A DNA stretch of 37,814 bases from Candidatus Bathycorpusculum grumuli (GTDB taxonomy: Archaea > Thermoproteota > Bathyarchaeia > Bathyarchaeales > Bathycorpusculaceae), in assembly GCA_009776805.1 (NCBI GenBank), contig WRNB01000008.1, positions 1-37,814 on the forward strand, read 5' to 3'. Positions 1 through 8,173 of this stretch are shown piece after piece. The notes under the pieces were generated by a model. It was not told the origin of the DNA, did no database searches, and saw only the letters and a list, made by a program, of their open reading frames with translations. Position 1 is the stretch's first letter. Every line of letters starts with the position of its first letter. The translations under genes were made by a program, and so were the position numbers.

Positions 1-411
1 ATGTGTAGTTGTGTGTGGATTGTGGTGAAAATTATTTTTGCAGACGTGAATCATTATTGTGTAGTAGTCAAAAATTTGACTCGCTACGACTGAATAGTAA
101 CAACGTTTTTATGGTAAAGTCAAATATTTAGAGAATTGTGTTTTTTATGTTGATGGTTGGGATGTTTTTGTTAAGGTGTTGCTGAACGATTGTTATGTTG
201 TTGGTAAGTTGCATATTGTTGTTATTGTGCAGGATAATAGTAATACTTGTTATCGTTTAGGGTGGTTTACGTGTAGTGTAAATGTGGTTTTTAAATGTGG
301 TCTGGTGGTTGATACTTTTTTAAAGCTGTGGAAAAATTTGACAACGTCTGAGGTCTTCGCTCAAATTCAAACAATAGTACTATCTTCCTATAAGTGAAAA
401 CTCTCAAATTA
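1..411. other. G+T-rich stretch without a supported gene
   Basis: No convincing gene is seen. The 73-codon ORF in the track (176-397) lies in G+T-rich DNA where stop codons are rare by composition, and its translation has no recognisable features. The stretch lies downstream of the HD-domain gene that ends at 412. Confidence 0.5.
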
Positions 412-2130
412 TTAATAGTTAACGGTCGTTCTTTGGTGTACTTTGTTCAAAATAAATTCTAAAAACGTTTTTGTATCTACTTTATCTTTAGAATATAAAT
501 AAAAAAACTTATACGGGTAAGTGTTATCATTGTCTTGAGGTTCTTCTTTTCGTAATTCGTCATAAGTGTTGTAGTCCTTTTCTCCCTTAAATCTAATAAA
601 TGTCTTCTCTTTATCGATTTTTGCGTAAAATTTATTTTCTGCAGGCAAAAGAACAAAATCAAAAGTTTTATGGTGCTTATTGCAAAACTCTTGCAATTCG
701 TCTAACAATTGTAGTATTTCAAAACCATCTTTAATACTAGGATGGGTCAATTTTATTTCATCATATAGCTTTTTATCAATTTTTTTAGTGCTACATAAAT
801 CTTCCATTTCATTCAAATGATTAATCAGCGGTTTAAAAGCCCCTGCAACTTCACAAGCAACACCTTTTTGGGTACCCAGCCAGTGGACATACTCTTCATG
901 TGACTTCCAGATAGGGCTTTTTCTTTCATCCCTTTTGAAATATTCAGCCACATCCGGTTCATTGTTAATAACATTTTTCATATAAAATAATAGATCGATG
1001 TCAGATAACAATGAAAAAGATAACCCTTTTCCAATATCATTTTGCTTGACCGACAACGATTTTGAAGAGAAAACTTTATTTAAAAATGCATCAAATGTAA
1101 TATGGGCATATTTTTTTTGGGTAAATATGGATTTAAGTGAAATACCAACTGCTTTTCTTAAAAGATAATATTCATATAATACAACCGGGTGATTCACAAT
1201 CCACTTCGCCTGTGCATTTTTTGCGTTAATAACGTTATCAATAACACTTAATGCTACTTTTTTAAATGCAGGGCGATAAACGTTATCCTTGTCAACTATC
1301 ACACTAAGACTACTTAACAATCTATCAATGTCCAAAACAACATTTTCATAACCCGACATAAGTGTATCTCTTGTTATGTAGTCCAACTTATCTACATCAA
1401 CTGTTGAGGAGTTTAAAAGACGAATAAGACAATTCTTTATACCTCTTTCAGTTTTTATGTCGGTTGAGTCGGCTGGGTTTACAGTATAGCAACAACCTAA
1501 AATTGAACGTATTATTAAATCCAAGTTAGGTTTTTTATAGGTACTGTCTGTAAAGATTTTAGTAAAAGTCTCAAAATTTTTAATGATAACTATTGAACTC
1601 ATTTTTTCATGTTGCGAAGGCCCTTTCTTATCTTTATCAGCTTTCGTAATAATTGTTGTATAGTCTTGTTTAAATGCGTTTTTTACTGATAGGTCTAACG
1701 AATTGTTAGCCAGAATTTGCGCAATTAATTCTTCATCTAAGGTAAGCTCACCGAGACTCTTTGCTTGATAATTAAATAAATCTTCACAAGTATGAGAAAA
1801 AGGGGCATGCCCTATATCGTGTAAAAGACAAGCTAACAAAAAAGACTCTTTATTTTGCTGTAATATTAACTGATACTTTTTTAAGGAAGTTTGTGTCACA
1901 TCATTACTCAAACAATTGTTATAAAATCCTTCAAAAGCTTTTTGACCTAGATGATATGTACCAATAGAATGAATAAATCGGTCATGTCTTGCTGACGGAT
2001 ATAAAACTCTAAAGCTTGTTTGCTCAACCCATTTCAGACGTTGGAATTCTGCTGTGTCAATAATTTTCCAATAAGGCTCTTCGACTTGGATATATCCATG
2101 TACAGCGTCCTTGATGATTTTTGTTTTCAT
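412..2130 (-). CDS. HD-domain phosphohydrolase, SAMHD1/dGTPase-like (module copy 1)
   Basis: Predicted metal-dependent phosphohydrolase of the COG1078/SAMHD1-like HD superfamily, whose characterised members hydrolyse dNTPs. The full HD signature is present: DRFIHS (His54), HDIGHAPFSH (His104, Asp105, His108, His113), QHE near residue 174 and VDVDKLDY with Asp247 in the position of SAMHD1 Asp311. The 572-residue length leaves about 300 C-terminal residues after the HD core with no domain I can name. It follows the small gene 2136-2507 by only 5 nt on the same strand, so the two are probably one transcript. A paralogue with the same partner lies at 16135-17913; the first 60 residues of the two share DTAxFQRL, QTSF, HDRFxHS and YHLG. 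Base composition is balanced, unlike the skewed neighbours, suggesting later acquisition. HD-type hydrolase is well supported; dNTP specificity is inferred from the family. Confidence 0.88.
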   Translation of the reverse strand: MKTKIIKDAVHGYIQVEEPYWKIIDTAEFQRLKWVEQTSFRVLYPSARHDRFIHSIGTYHLGQKAFEGFYNNCLSNDVTQTSLKKYQLILQQNKESFLLACLLHDIGHAPFSHTCEDLFNYQAKSLGELTLDEELIAQILANNSLDLSVKNAFKQDYTTIITKADKDKKGPSQHEKMSSIVIIKNFETFTKIFTDSTYKKPNLDLIIRSILGCCYTVNPADSTDIKTERGIKNCLIRLLNSSTVDVDKLDYITRDTLMSGYENVVLDIDRLLSSLSVIVDKDNVYRPAFKKVALSVIDNVINAKNAQAKWIVNHPVVLYEYYLLRKAVGISLKSIFTQKKYAHITFDAFLNKVFSSKSLSVKQNDIGKGLSFSLLSDIDLLFYMKNVINNEPDVAEYFKRDERKSPIWKSHEEYVHWLGTQKGVACEVAGAFKPLINHLNEMEDLCSTKKIDKKLYDEIKLTHPSIKDGFEILQLLDELQEFCNKHHKTFDFVLLPAENKFYAKIDKEKTFIRFKGEKDYNTYDELRKEEPQDNDNTYPYKFFYLYSKDKVDTKTFLEFILNKVHQRTTVNY

Positions 2131-2135
2131 TTTTA

Positions 2136-2507
2136 CTAATTGCCTAGAATTTTGTTTGAGGCTGTAATAAATTCGGTTATTACATTATTAGGCAAGCCCG
2201 ACCTAAAATGTCTTTCTAACATTTGAATAACTGGAATTTTATCCGGTTTAACCTTAATTTCTAATCCATTATCATTTGATGACGCGACAAAAAAAGGATA
2301 GTCATCTTCAAATTCAAAAATCCCGTTAATCGAAAACTTTGTAAAGTAGTCTAATTGTTTAAGTGAGTCGTTAACTTGGTTATTAAAAATAATCAAATCA
2401 TTAAATGAAACTTCATGTCGATTACGTATAACTGCCTCTATTATAAAATTTCCAATAACAACATCACAACTTATTGACTTACACATATTTCCATCATTCA
2501 TCTCCAA
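2136..2507 (-). CDS. small partner protein of HD module 1, unknown family
   Basis: A 123-residue soluble protein with no domain I recognise. It precedes the HD phosphohydrolase gene by 5 nt (stop TAG, then the HD ATG). It resembles the small protein at 17910-18296: both have G-N-x-x-I-E near the start, then V-(S/T)-F-x-x-L-I, and a late block with FRS followed by a hydrophobic helix ending in a T-x-x-F-(I/M) type pattern. Overall identity is low, so the relation is a by-eye inference strengthened by the identical gene context. A TATA-like box (complement of 2553-2562) lies about 45 nt upstream of the ATG. It may be a regulator, inhibitor or sensor subunit for the HD enzyme; the sequence does not show which. 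Confidence 0.72.
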   Translation of the reverse strand: MEMNDGNMCKSISCDVVIGNFIIEAVIRNRHEVSFNDLIIFNNQVNDSLKQLDYFTKFSINGIFEFEDDYPFFVASSNDNGLEIKVKPDKIPVIQMLERHFRSGLPNNVITEFITASNKILGN

Positions 2508-2677
2508 ACAAACGAAGCTTATTATTACGGAAGACTATAGGAAAACAATAAAATCATATATAACTCTTTTTTGTAGAGGAAGTAATTTTCTCTAATTAAT
2601 TCTTCAATTTTGCTCTGTGGCACCTGTTTTTAGTGTGTTCGGTTTTCGGTTAATGTCTGCTCTTGGATGATATGTTG

Positions 2678-2794
2678 TTATTCACTGTTTTTTATGGCTT
2701 TTTCTAGTTCTTCACGGGTTATAAGCTCTCGTCTGTGCAATTCTTTCAGCACGCTTATCTTGAAACGCAGTCCTATACTCGCATTATTAGACAT
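2678..2794 (-). CDS. 38-residue small protein, unknown
   Basis: An ORF too short for the track, starting MSNNASIGLRFK and ending in a charged amphipathic helix (KELHRRELITREELEKAI). The LHRRELIT-REEL pattern resembles the short SHOCT-like helical motif (L..LH..G.IT.EE), a resemblance only. Support for expression comes from a TATA-like sequence on the minus strand (complement of 2823-2831) about 30 nt before the ATG, the spacing of a leaderless archaeal transcript. It sits between the HD module and the repeat-interrupted membrane gene, so it may instead be a remnant of a mobile element. Confidence 0.42.
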   Translation of the reverse strand: MSNNASIGLRFKISVLKELHRRELITREELEKAIKNSE

Positions 2795-2917
2795 ATTAAC
2801 CGCTAAGTTTGGTCGGTTGTAACTATAAAAACATTAATCCGTAGTTCCCGCTATTTTTTCTAGGTACAAATACTAAACTTGTCTACGCAAAATAGAAACA
2901 GGACACTCAATACCAAC

Positions 2918-3146
2918 AATTCAGACTGCGCAAAAACACTAAAAATAATATTGTTAAACACTGTGTGTAGGCAGCCTCCGAAAACCCCATTTCAAAAAAC
3001 TAAGCAACATAGTTACACGGTTTTCGGCACGTGATTTTTGGGAAAATATAGGTTTTCGGAGGTCGCCTGTAGTGTCTGTGTATTCACGTGTGGTTGTATA
3101 TTGTGTGTTTGAGGGAAAATACTTGGGTTGTTGCGCAGTCTGAATT
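2918..3146. repeat. 16-bp inverted repeat flanking the MITE-like element
   Basis: AATTCAGACTGCGCAA at 2918-2933 is repeated exactly in inverse orientation at 3131-3146. The 229-bp interval contains the 97-bp repeat element near its centre. This is either an outer, older mobile element into which the smaller one inserted, or a larger stem-loop. Confidence 0.7.
2966..3072 (-). repeat. MITE-like inverted-repeat element, copy 1
   Basis: An approximately 97-bp element with imperfect terminal inverted repeats around CCTCCGAAAACC / GGTTTTCGGAGG, bounded by the 5-bp direct repeat TGTAG on both sides (2966-2970 and 3068-3072). A second copy in the opposite orientation lies at 18499-18605 and differs at about six internal positions. 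It has no room for a transposase, so it would be a non-autonomous element. Its sequence provides the last codons of the ORF at 3013-3528. Confidence 0.8.
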
Positions 3147-3528
3147 TGTAACAATCATTAACCCTCTTAATCACCTCTTGAGTAATAACTGTAAAGTGTG
3201 TATAGCTTATTTTTGGCATTAAATCGTACAATACTAGCTCACGTTTAGTGCCGTCTGAAGATGTGATTATTTGATTATGTATATCACCCGTTTCAGTGTT
3301 TTTATATTTACAGTCCGTTATCATTAAAGGACCTGTTCCATTATTGATAATTTTTATGGATATTTTGTTTATATAATTAGTAAAAACAATTTCACAAAGT
3401 GGTCTAACACTGTTTTTATTGTGCACCATTTGTATCCTACTAAAAATCCATGTATAAATCACTGAAATAAAGGCTATAATTGTTGTTGCAATCAGTGTTA
3501 AATTTGCTGTTGTCACCATCCGCAACAT
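3013..3528 (-). CDS. membrane-anchored hypothetical protein, 3' end replaced by a repeat insertion
   Basis: A 171-codon ORF with one N-terminal membrane segment (about residues 8-29) followed by a basic/polar region and a probable beta-rich extracytoplasmic or cytoplasmic domain (VRPLCEIVF, KIINNGTGPLMI, about residues 41-125). I do not recognise the family, though the RPxxxI...N.GxGP pattern is common in one-TM archaeal and bacterial hypothetical proteins. From about residue 127 the reading frame enters the inverted-repeat structure 2918-3146, and the final residues (YFPKNHVPKTV) are encoded by the MITE-like element, so the native C-terminus is lost. Reading past the insertion gives a short open segment (GIECPVSILRR) that may be the displaced tail; this is speculative. 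Confidence 0.5.
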   Translation of the reverse strand: MLRMVTTANLTLIATTIIAFISVIYTWIFSRIQMVHNKNSVRPLCEIVFTNYINKISIKIINNGTGPLMITDCKYKNTETGDIHNQIITSSDGTKRELVLYDLMPKISYTHFTVITQEVIKRVNDCYKFRLRNNPSIFPQTHNIQPHVNTQTLQATSENLYFPKNHVPKTV

Positions 3529-3632
3529 CGATCATTCATCTATGTATTTCCTCATAGTTTTTACCATTTTACGATATATTATCGTAGCCTCAAAAATGAA
3601 ACACTAATTTTATAAAAGCCTGACGAGTAATA

Positions 3633-3770
3633 ATGGCGCGTGGTAGTGTTAATTTAGCGGATCGGGTTCAAGCGGAGGATAGAATTTTTAGAAAAAATGG
3701 AAAAGGTATATTGACTTTTTTGATTCAATGTGATATAGTGAGTATTGGATTGAAAGTAATTAATGATTGA
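3633..3770 (+). CDS. 45-residue ORF, possibly a gene remnant
   Basis: An ORF below the track cutoff beginning MARGSVNLADRVQAED. A TATA-like box (TTTTATAAAAG, about 3608-3617) lies shortly upstream, and a near-palindrome ACGATA-TATCGT lies around 3572-3586. The C-terminal part is hydrophobic. The nearby downstream sequence contains further decayed coding sequence, so this may be the start of a gene that has since broken. I do not recognise it. Confidence 0.3.
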   Translation: MARGSVNLADRVQAEDRIFRKNGKGILTFLIQCDIVSIGLKVIND

Positions 3771-3853
3771 CTCTTTTTTTGCGGAAGAAATAAAAACAAC
3801 GCGGAAGAGCTTTTAGGGGAATCTAAGGACGAATCATTAAAAGGCGCGACTAA

Positions 3854-4465
3854 ATGTCAGTTTCAATCGTTGCAATTAAAGAGGTTTATGAAGCGTCGAG
3901 TAAAGTTTCGGCGATAACTTGTACTATGAATATGACATTTTCAAAAGGTAAGCTTGCAGAAGACAAATTTATAGTAGACTGTATAATCGCAAACGATGGC
4001 AACATTATGGTAAATCTTGCCTCTGTTTTTATGATAGAACCAGAAGCAAGAGAGGCAACCGATGATGAATGTGGCACCATTATGGTGGAACTACAAAAAT
4101 ATAGTGATGAATTAAAACGCGGGCTATTGGATGAAAAAGCGCAGCAAAACATATTAAAAATGCTAATACGCGTAGGAATAATTAACGAAAGTACAGTTGG
4201 AATGAAAAATGCAAACGGTATTAAATTTTCAGCATCGCTAAGCGACTTAAATGTTACATTTTTAAGTGGACGTTTTAATGGAAGTACTATTAAGTTAACT
4301 GGCGAAATGTTAGCAGATGGAAAGTTTTGGGCAAATGATGAAGCACCTTTTGTAATGGTATCGCCAAAAGAAAGGAAACTGTCTAAAGCGGAACAGGCTC
4401 AAGTTATAGCAGAAATACAAAAAGAGAGCAGACGAGTAGTGTTTGACTCACCTGCGTTGAATTAA
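3854..4465 (+). CDS. hypothetical protein (203 aa), possibly the 5' part of a broken longer gene
   Basis: A soluble 203-residue protein with normal amino-acid composition and no recognised domain. The middle is acidic and helical (EREATDDE-type and ELKRGLLDEKAQQ regions) and the end is charged (KERKLSKAEQAQVIAEIQKES). Codon usage is not dominated by the G+T or A+C skew seen nearby. Directly after its TAA the same frame stays open to 4724 with protein-like sequence (KKFVDNTGNY, KHKGEYETVLWSGEPKEW), so the stop may be a nonsense mutation in a longer gene. Function is unknown. Confidence 0.55.
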   Translation: MSVSIVAIKEVYEASSKVSAITCTMNMTFSKGKLAEDKFIVDCIIANDGNIMVNLASVFMIEPEAREATDDECGTIMVELQKYSDELKRGLLDEKAQQNILKMLIRVGIINESTVGMKNANGIKFSASLSDLNVTFLSGRFNGSTIKLTGEMLADGKFWANDEAPFVMVSPKERKLSKAEQAQVIAEIQKESRRVVFDSPALN

Positions 4466-5093
4466 ATAACAAAAAAATTCGTTGATAACACTGGGAATTA
4501 CGCAAATGGTGCTCGAGGGTGTAAGGTAGCGAACACATTCAAGCCTTATAACGAATTTCTTTTCCGAGCTTTTTTAGCAAAGCATAAGGGTGAGTACGAA
4601 ACTGTCCTTTGGTCTGGCGAACCGAAGGAGTGGGCAATGCCGATAACACTAGAAAAATCTGCGAAGAACATAATGCACACCTTAAACACAGGGAAAAGCC
4701 GTGGAAAACTAACGAGATGTTATTAGACGAAGCAAGTATACTAACCCTTATGCTAATTGGGAAAAAAGCGATGAATAAATGTCAGAAAATGGTGACATAT
4801 TTGCACAATCATTCAATACGCTTATAAATCAACAAAAAATCGAACATTGGAAATCTGCTTCAAGAGCAACCGTCGAAAATACTTGTGGTCAAGCATACGT
4901 TATATTTGGCGAGAAACGTCGAGAAGGTAATATTTATAGTCAGGTAGAACGCGAAGTTTTAAGCAATAATACCAACATAAACCAAAAAGTTATGTTTATA
5001 AACCCCAAAACTTGCAAAATTATTGGAACATGCGATAAAACAAATTTACTTATATGGGCAATAGTTAGTAGTATTGTGTTTTTACAAGTTTGA
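4466..5093 (+). pseudogene. decayed coding region, in three frames, unknown product
   Basis: Protein-like segments follow one another in different frames: frame 2 to about 4700 (FVDNTGNYANGARGC, VLWSGEPKEWAM), frame 1 around 4680-4735 (HREKPWKTNEMLLDEA) and frame 3 from 4731 on (SKYTNPYANWEKSDE, then an in-frame TAA directly followed by ATG and MSENGDIFAQSF...). The last piece is the track ORF 4779-5093, whose SRATVENTCGQAYVIFGEKR portion looks like a folded domain. The simplest reading is one gene continuing from 3854 and broken by two stops and two frameshifts. No family was recognised. Confidence 0.45.
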
Positions 5094-5209
5094 AAAGTAT
5101 TGTCAATGTCGTAAATACCTTTGTGTTTTTTGTTTGCATGTTTTGTTGTAGGCTATCTCTTTTGAGGGTTGTTAGACTTGTTAAGAATTATTGTGTGGTG
5201 TGTGTTTTT

Positions 5210-5429
5210 TTAGAGTAGTTTTATGAATTCTTCTTTTGTAAGTCCTGTGTCTTTGATTATTTTGTTTAAAAATCGTTCCTTATTTTTTCTCCTGCGTGTG
5301 CTGGAACTACTGTTAATCTGTTGTCTGGGTGTTTTAAGATTATGTGGTTTTCGTGTGTTCGGACGGTTTTGAAGCCTATTTTGGTTAGTGTTTTGATTAG
5401 TTTTTTGCGGGTTGGGGTTTTAGGTTCAT
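5210..5429 (-). pseudogene. hicA: HicA-family mRNA interferase toxin, frameshifted
   Basis: Conceptual repair gives a typical HicA of about 70 residues: start MNLKPQPAK, then KLIKTLTKIGFKTVR, HENHIILKHPDNRLTVVP-type core with the catalytic-position His in HENH, and the tail IIKDTGLTKEEFIKLL. As written, two single-base deletions interrupt the frame: one in the A6 run after the N-terminal PAK (5401-5406 on the plus strand) and one in the T5 run after GEKIRND (near 5270). HicA normally cleaves mRNA and is neutralised by HicB. It lies 29 nt downstream of hicB on the same strand. Inactivation, or two homopolymer assembly errors, are the alternatives. Confidence 0.78.
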
Positions 5430-5458
5430 TTAGGTTTGAACCTCAACGAATTGAACAC

Positions 5459-5647
5459 CTAAAGTTCAGTACGACTGTGTTGTTTTAAGTCTTCAGTTTG
5501 TGCTTCTAAGTAGCCTTGGATGGCTTCTTTTATTCTCTCCATCACTGTATCCAGAGTTTTAGCTTGCGTATGACATCCCGGCAACTCGGGAACGGATGCA
5601 ACATAATGGCCATCCTCGTCTTTTTCAACTACAACGCTAAATTTCAT
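5459..5647 (-). CDS. hicB: HicB-family antitoxin
   Basis: The 62-residue protein from the internal Met (MKFSVVVEKDEDG) is a complete HicB-type partial RNase H fold: HYVASVPELPGCHTQA followed by the helix TVMERIKEAIQGYLEAQ. The track ORF starts 35 codons earlier, but the family begins at MKFSVVV and an A/T-rich TATA-like stretch (5661-5679) lies about 15-30 nt upstream, so 5647 is the likely start. It precedes the damaged hicA, with the antitoxin first. HicB without its long C-terminal DNA-binding domain is common in this group. Confidence 0.88.
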   Translation of the reverse strand: MKFSVVVEKDEDGHYVASVPELPGCHTQAKTLDTVMERIKEAIQGYLEAQTEDLKQHSRTEL

Positions 5648-5752
5648 ATCTGCATTCCTGATAGTATACTTTTTTAAACAGATACTAAAAGGGTTTCCAT
5701 ATTTTTGTTTTGAACTCTTGCAGAGTTTGAACCCAAGACTTAATGACGACAT

Positions 5753-6142
5753 CTCACATTAGACTATGTCATAAAGTACTTTAACTGGGGTGGTCTGTTA
5801 AACCAGAAAATCTTTGCGATCCAAATTGCCTCTTACACCAAAATTATCATACACAAAAAAATTATCCTTTAGCTTTTACTGCTCAGCAGGGTTATCTGTT
5901 GGACCAAAAACTAATATCGGCAAAGTTGGTACATTAAAGGGGATCATACGTGTATGGGGTGTGAACTTGGAACAGTTGTTCACCAAAGGCGTGTTAGTGT
6001 AAGGAGTTATAGTGCATAAAAATTTTGATGAACCTGAAAATTATCAGTTAAGTATCTTGTTAATTGGCTTAAGGTTTGGTAAAGGTGGAGGTTGTAAAGT
6101 GGTTAAAACACAAAGTTTGGTATGGGTTCATTATTATGTTGG
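5753..6142. other. intergenic stretch between hicB and tRNA-Lys
   Basis: No supported gene. The 62-codon ORF 5814-6002 needs a TTG start and has no recognisable domain. The sequence is of mixed composition to about 6000 and becomes G-rich towards the tRNA. Confidence 0.4.
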
Positions 6143-6217
6143 CGGGTCCGACGGGAATTGAACCCGCGACCCCCGGATTAAAAGTCCGGTGCTCTAGCCT
6201 GACTGAGCTACGGACCC
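6143..6217 (-). tRNA. tRNA-Lys (anticodon UUU)
   Basis: The minus strand folds as a complete 75-nt cloverleaf: acceptor GGGTCCG/CGGACCC, D arm GCTC/GAGC, anticodon arm CCGGA-CTTTTAA-TCCGG, T arm GCGGG-TTCAATT-CCCGT, discriminator G. The anticodon loop reads TTT in positions 34-36. CCA is not encoded. The ORF spanning it in the track is the usual false translation of a tRNA gene. Confidence 0.96.
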
Positions 6218-6964
6218 GCTTTTTATATGTTGGAGCTGTTAAAAACAAGGTGGGGTTTTTTAGCTTTTCGATTCTGTTGGTGTTAAATTAATGTTTAAGA
6301 ATTATTTCATAGTTTTAAGTCGTGTTTGTTGTGGTTATTTTTTTTGTTTTAACGTTTGTATTTAGTGTTAAATTGTGTTTTTCTTTTAATTTTATTTTGG
6401 GTTTGTTGATAAATAAAATTTATGGGTAGTTTAGTGTCTGGTATTGTAGTGGTGGTCTCAAAACTTTTTTCAGGAAAATATGTGATATAGTTGTGTGGTT
6501 TTTTGTTGGTGATTTTTGGAAAAATGTGGTTTTTTGGTGGTTGTCTAGTTAGTGTATCGAATGTGTTATAGTGTGGTGATGTGTTAATTAGGGTAAAAAT
6601 GTGTTAATTACTTTTTATCAATTTGTTAGTGTGAAAAATCTGTTTTTATTTTATAGTGTTTCTTTAGTTGTTGATGTTGTGTTTGTTTTTATGTGTGTGT
6701 TTTTTTTGGTGTGTGTCTATTTAAATGTTAGAGTTGGTGTGAATAATGTTTTATGTTGTTTTACATGTACCTGTTGTGTTTTTTTTTGGTAGAGGTTAAA
6801 AAACTTTCATTGTTTAATGCTATTATCACACGTTTATACACTGTTTGTATACATATTTTTTTCATTTTTGTTAGTTTGGAAAAATAAATTATTAGTCACA
6901 TATATACGTCCATGATAACAAACGTTATTTCTTATACTACTGTACACTGTATCGGTGCCTAAAC
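6218..6964. other. G+T-rich intergenic region containing a decayed repeat
   Basis: About 750 bp with very few C residues on the + strand. It holds a degraded copy of the MITE-like element (6445-6548). TATA-like sequences near 6898-6907 and 6931-6940 precede the coiled-coil gene; the latter has the spacing expected for a leaderless start at 6965. The 63-codon ORF 6601-6792 is composition-driven and not supported. Confidence 0.5.
6445..6548 (+). repeat. decayed MITE-like element, copy 3
   Basis: It aligns with copy 1 (2966-3072) over most of its length, e.g. GGTGATTTTTGGAAAAAT against CGTGATTTTTGGGAAAAT and the end GGTTTTTTGGTGGTTGTCTAG against GGTTTTCGGAGGTCGCCTGTAG. Most changes are C-to-T or A-to-G on the + strand. 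TGTAG precedes the left end and TCTAG closes the right end. Confidence 0.65.
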
Positions 6965-8173
6965 GTGATTTCATGGAAAAATTCATTTAAACGATTAAAC
7001 GAAGAATATGAGTTGGCAAAGAAAAAGAAACAAGCTGTAGATAATCTGTATATTACAGGAAAAATCTCACAGTTTACTCGTGATTCTTTCAACAAAGATA
7101 TAAATGCAACAATTGTTGATATTGAAAGACAACAAAAAGATCTTTTAGAAAAAATGCAATTTAAAACAGACGAATTAGCGAGTCAAATTAATACTTTGGA
7201 ATCCATTCTTGCGAATTATGAAATTCAACATGTAGTTGGTGAAATTGAAGAATGCGCGTACCAACGTGATGTTTTGCTTTTTACAGCGGTTATGGATGCA
7301 ACCAGAAATGAGTTGGAAACAATTAAACAGGCAACAATGCAATTATGTGTACCAGTGTCTACTATTCAAACAATAGTGCCGCCGGAATTGCCAGTTGACA
7401 CTCCAACAGTTGCAGCTCCAGTTATGGACTGTGTTACAACAGAGAATACTACTCCAGTTGAAATTTCATTACCAGTTGAGACTCAAGTTGAATCTGCTAT
7501 ACTTGAAACTCCAATCTTCGAAGCTACTTCTGATCCAATCTTGGAAGCAATAGAAAAACAAACATTTACTTCAAATGTATCTGTAACTGAGGAGCCAGTT
7601 ATGGAGTCAGCTTTGATTGAGGATGTTGCTGTGGTTGTTGAGGAGCCAGTTATGGAGTCAGCTTTGATTGAGGATGTTGCTGTGGTTGTTGAGGAGCCAG
7701 TTATGGAAGCTCTAAGCGAAGCTGCACCAGTTATCGAAGAGGTATCACCAATTGATTTAGCAGAAACATGTGAACCAATTGAAATTGCAACAAACGACCA
7801 AATGTTTTTAACAACACCCATAGTTGAAGAGTCAGTAATGGAATACAATATGGTGGAAGATGCACAATTTGATACTACCGCAATTATTGATACTCCAATT
7901 GAAGAAGCCGTTACTGAAATAGCTGCTGAAGACGAGCTAGTTTCTGATGTTCCTTTACAAGTTTTCGAAGTCACAGAACAAGTTCCAATTGAACAAACAC
8001 TCGAAAAAGTTATGGAACAATTAAACACTCCAGCAGTTGAAGCCCTAACAGTAGAGGAGTTGACACATGACAGCCACCCTTCTATAGCGCCTCTTCAGGC
8101 GCCTTCCGACATAATAGCCGAAGCAGTAAGCGACGGGCAAATCGACGAAAGCGGCGAAGACACAACTGAATAA
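6965..8173 (+). CDS. coiled-coil protein with an acidic Val/Glu/Pro repeat tail
   Basis: Residues 1-120 form a predicted long coiled coil (EYELAKKKKQAVD, TIVDIERQQKDLLEKM, DELASQINTLESIL) including a GKIS..T..S..KDI segment common in archaeal coiled-coil proteins. Residues 125-402 are low-complexity, acidic and rich in V, E, P, A and T. They contain a 17-residue unit (EEPVMESALIEDVAVVV) repeated twice exactly plus a partial third copy. No membrane segment or enzyme motif is present, so a structural or scaffold role is likely. A relation to archaeal cell-division coiled-coil proteins such as CdvA is possible but not shown. The start is GTG at 6965; no other in-frame start fits the conserved N-terminus. 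Confidence 0.75.
   Translation: MISWKNSFKRLNEEYELAKKKKQAVDNLYITGKISQFTRDSFNKDINATIVDIERQQKDLLEKMQFKTDELASQINTLESILANYEIQHVVGEIEECAYQRDVLLFTAVMDATRNELETIKQATMQLCVPVSTIQTIVPPELPVDTPTVAAPVMDCVTTENTTPVEISLPVETQVESAILETPIFEATSDPILEAIEKQTFTSNVSVTEEPVMESALIEDVAVVVEEPVMESALIEDVAVVVEEPVMEALSEAAPVIEEVSPIDLAETCEPIEIATNDQMFLTTPIVEESVMEYNMVEDAQFDTTAIIDTPIEEAVTEIAAEDELVSDVPLQVFEVTEQVPIEQTLEKVMEQLNTPAVEALTVEELTHDSHPSIAPLQAPSDIIAEAVSDGQIDESGEDTTE
7589..7707 (+). repeat. 51-bp in-frame tandem repeat, two exact copies plus a partial third
   Basis: Units at 7589-7639 and 7640-7690 are identical and a third begins at 7691 (GAGGAGCCAGTTATGGA). Each encodes 17 residues. Identity at synonymous positions indicates recent duplication or ongoing slippage. 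Confidence 0.93.

Noticed and set aside
2954-3154. Shared peptide (LRKPIFSQKS..., KWGFRRLP) with ORF 18449-18634
   Set aside because: The similarity is the translation of the two copies of the MITE-like element. Substitutions are not biased to synonymous sites and the ORF ends differ.
4609-4827. 72-codon ORF as an independent gene
   Set aside because: It is one frame of the decayed region 4466-5093; only its middle (HREKPWKTNEMLLDEA) looks like coding sequence.
6076-6291. 71-codon ORF containing GIEPATPGLKVRCSSLTELR
   Set aside because: Well-known false translation of the antisense of a tRNA-Lys gene.
7483-8028. 181-codon minus-strand Ser/Thr-rich ORF
   Set aside because: Antisense shadow of the repetitive coiled-coil gene, whose repeats account for its apparent regularity.
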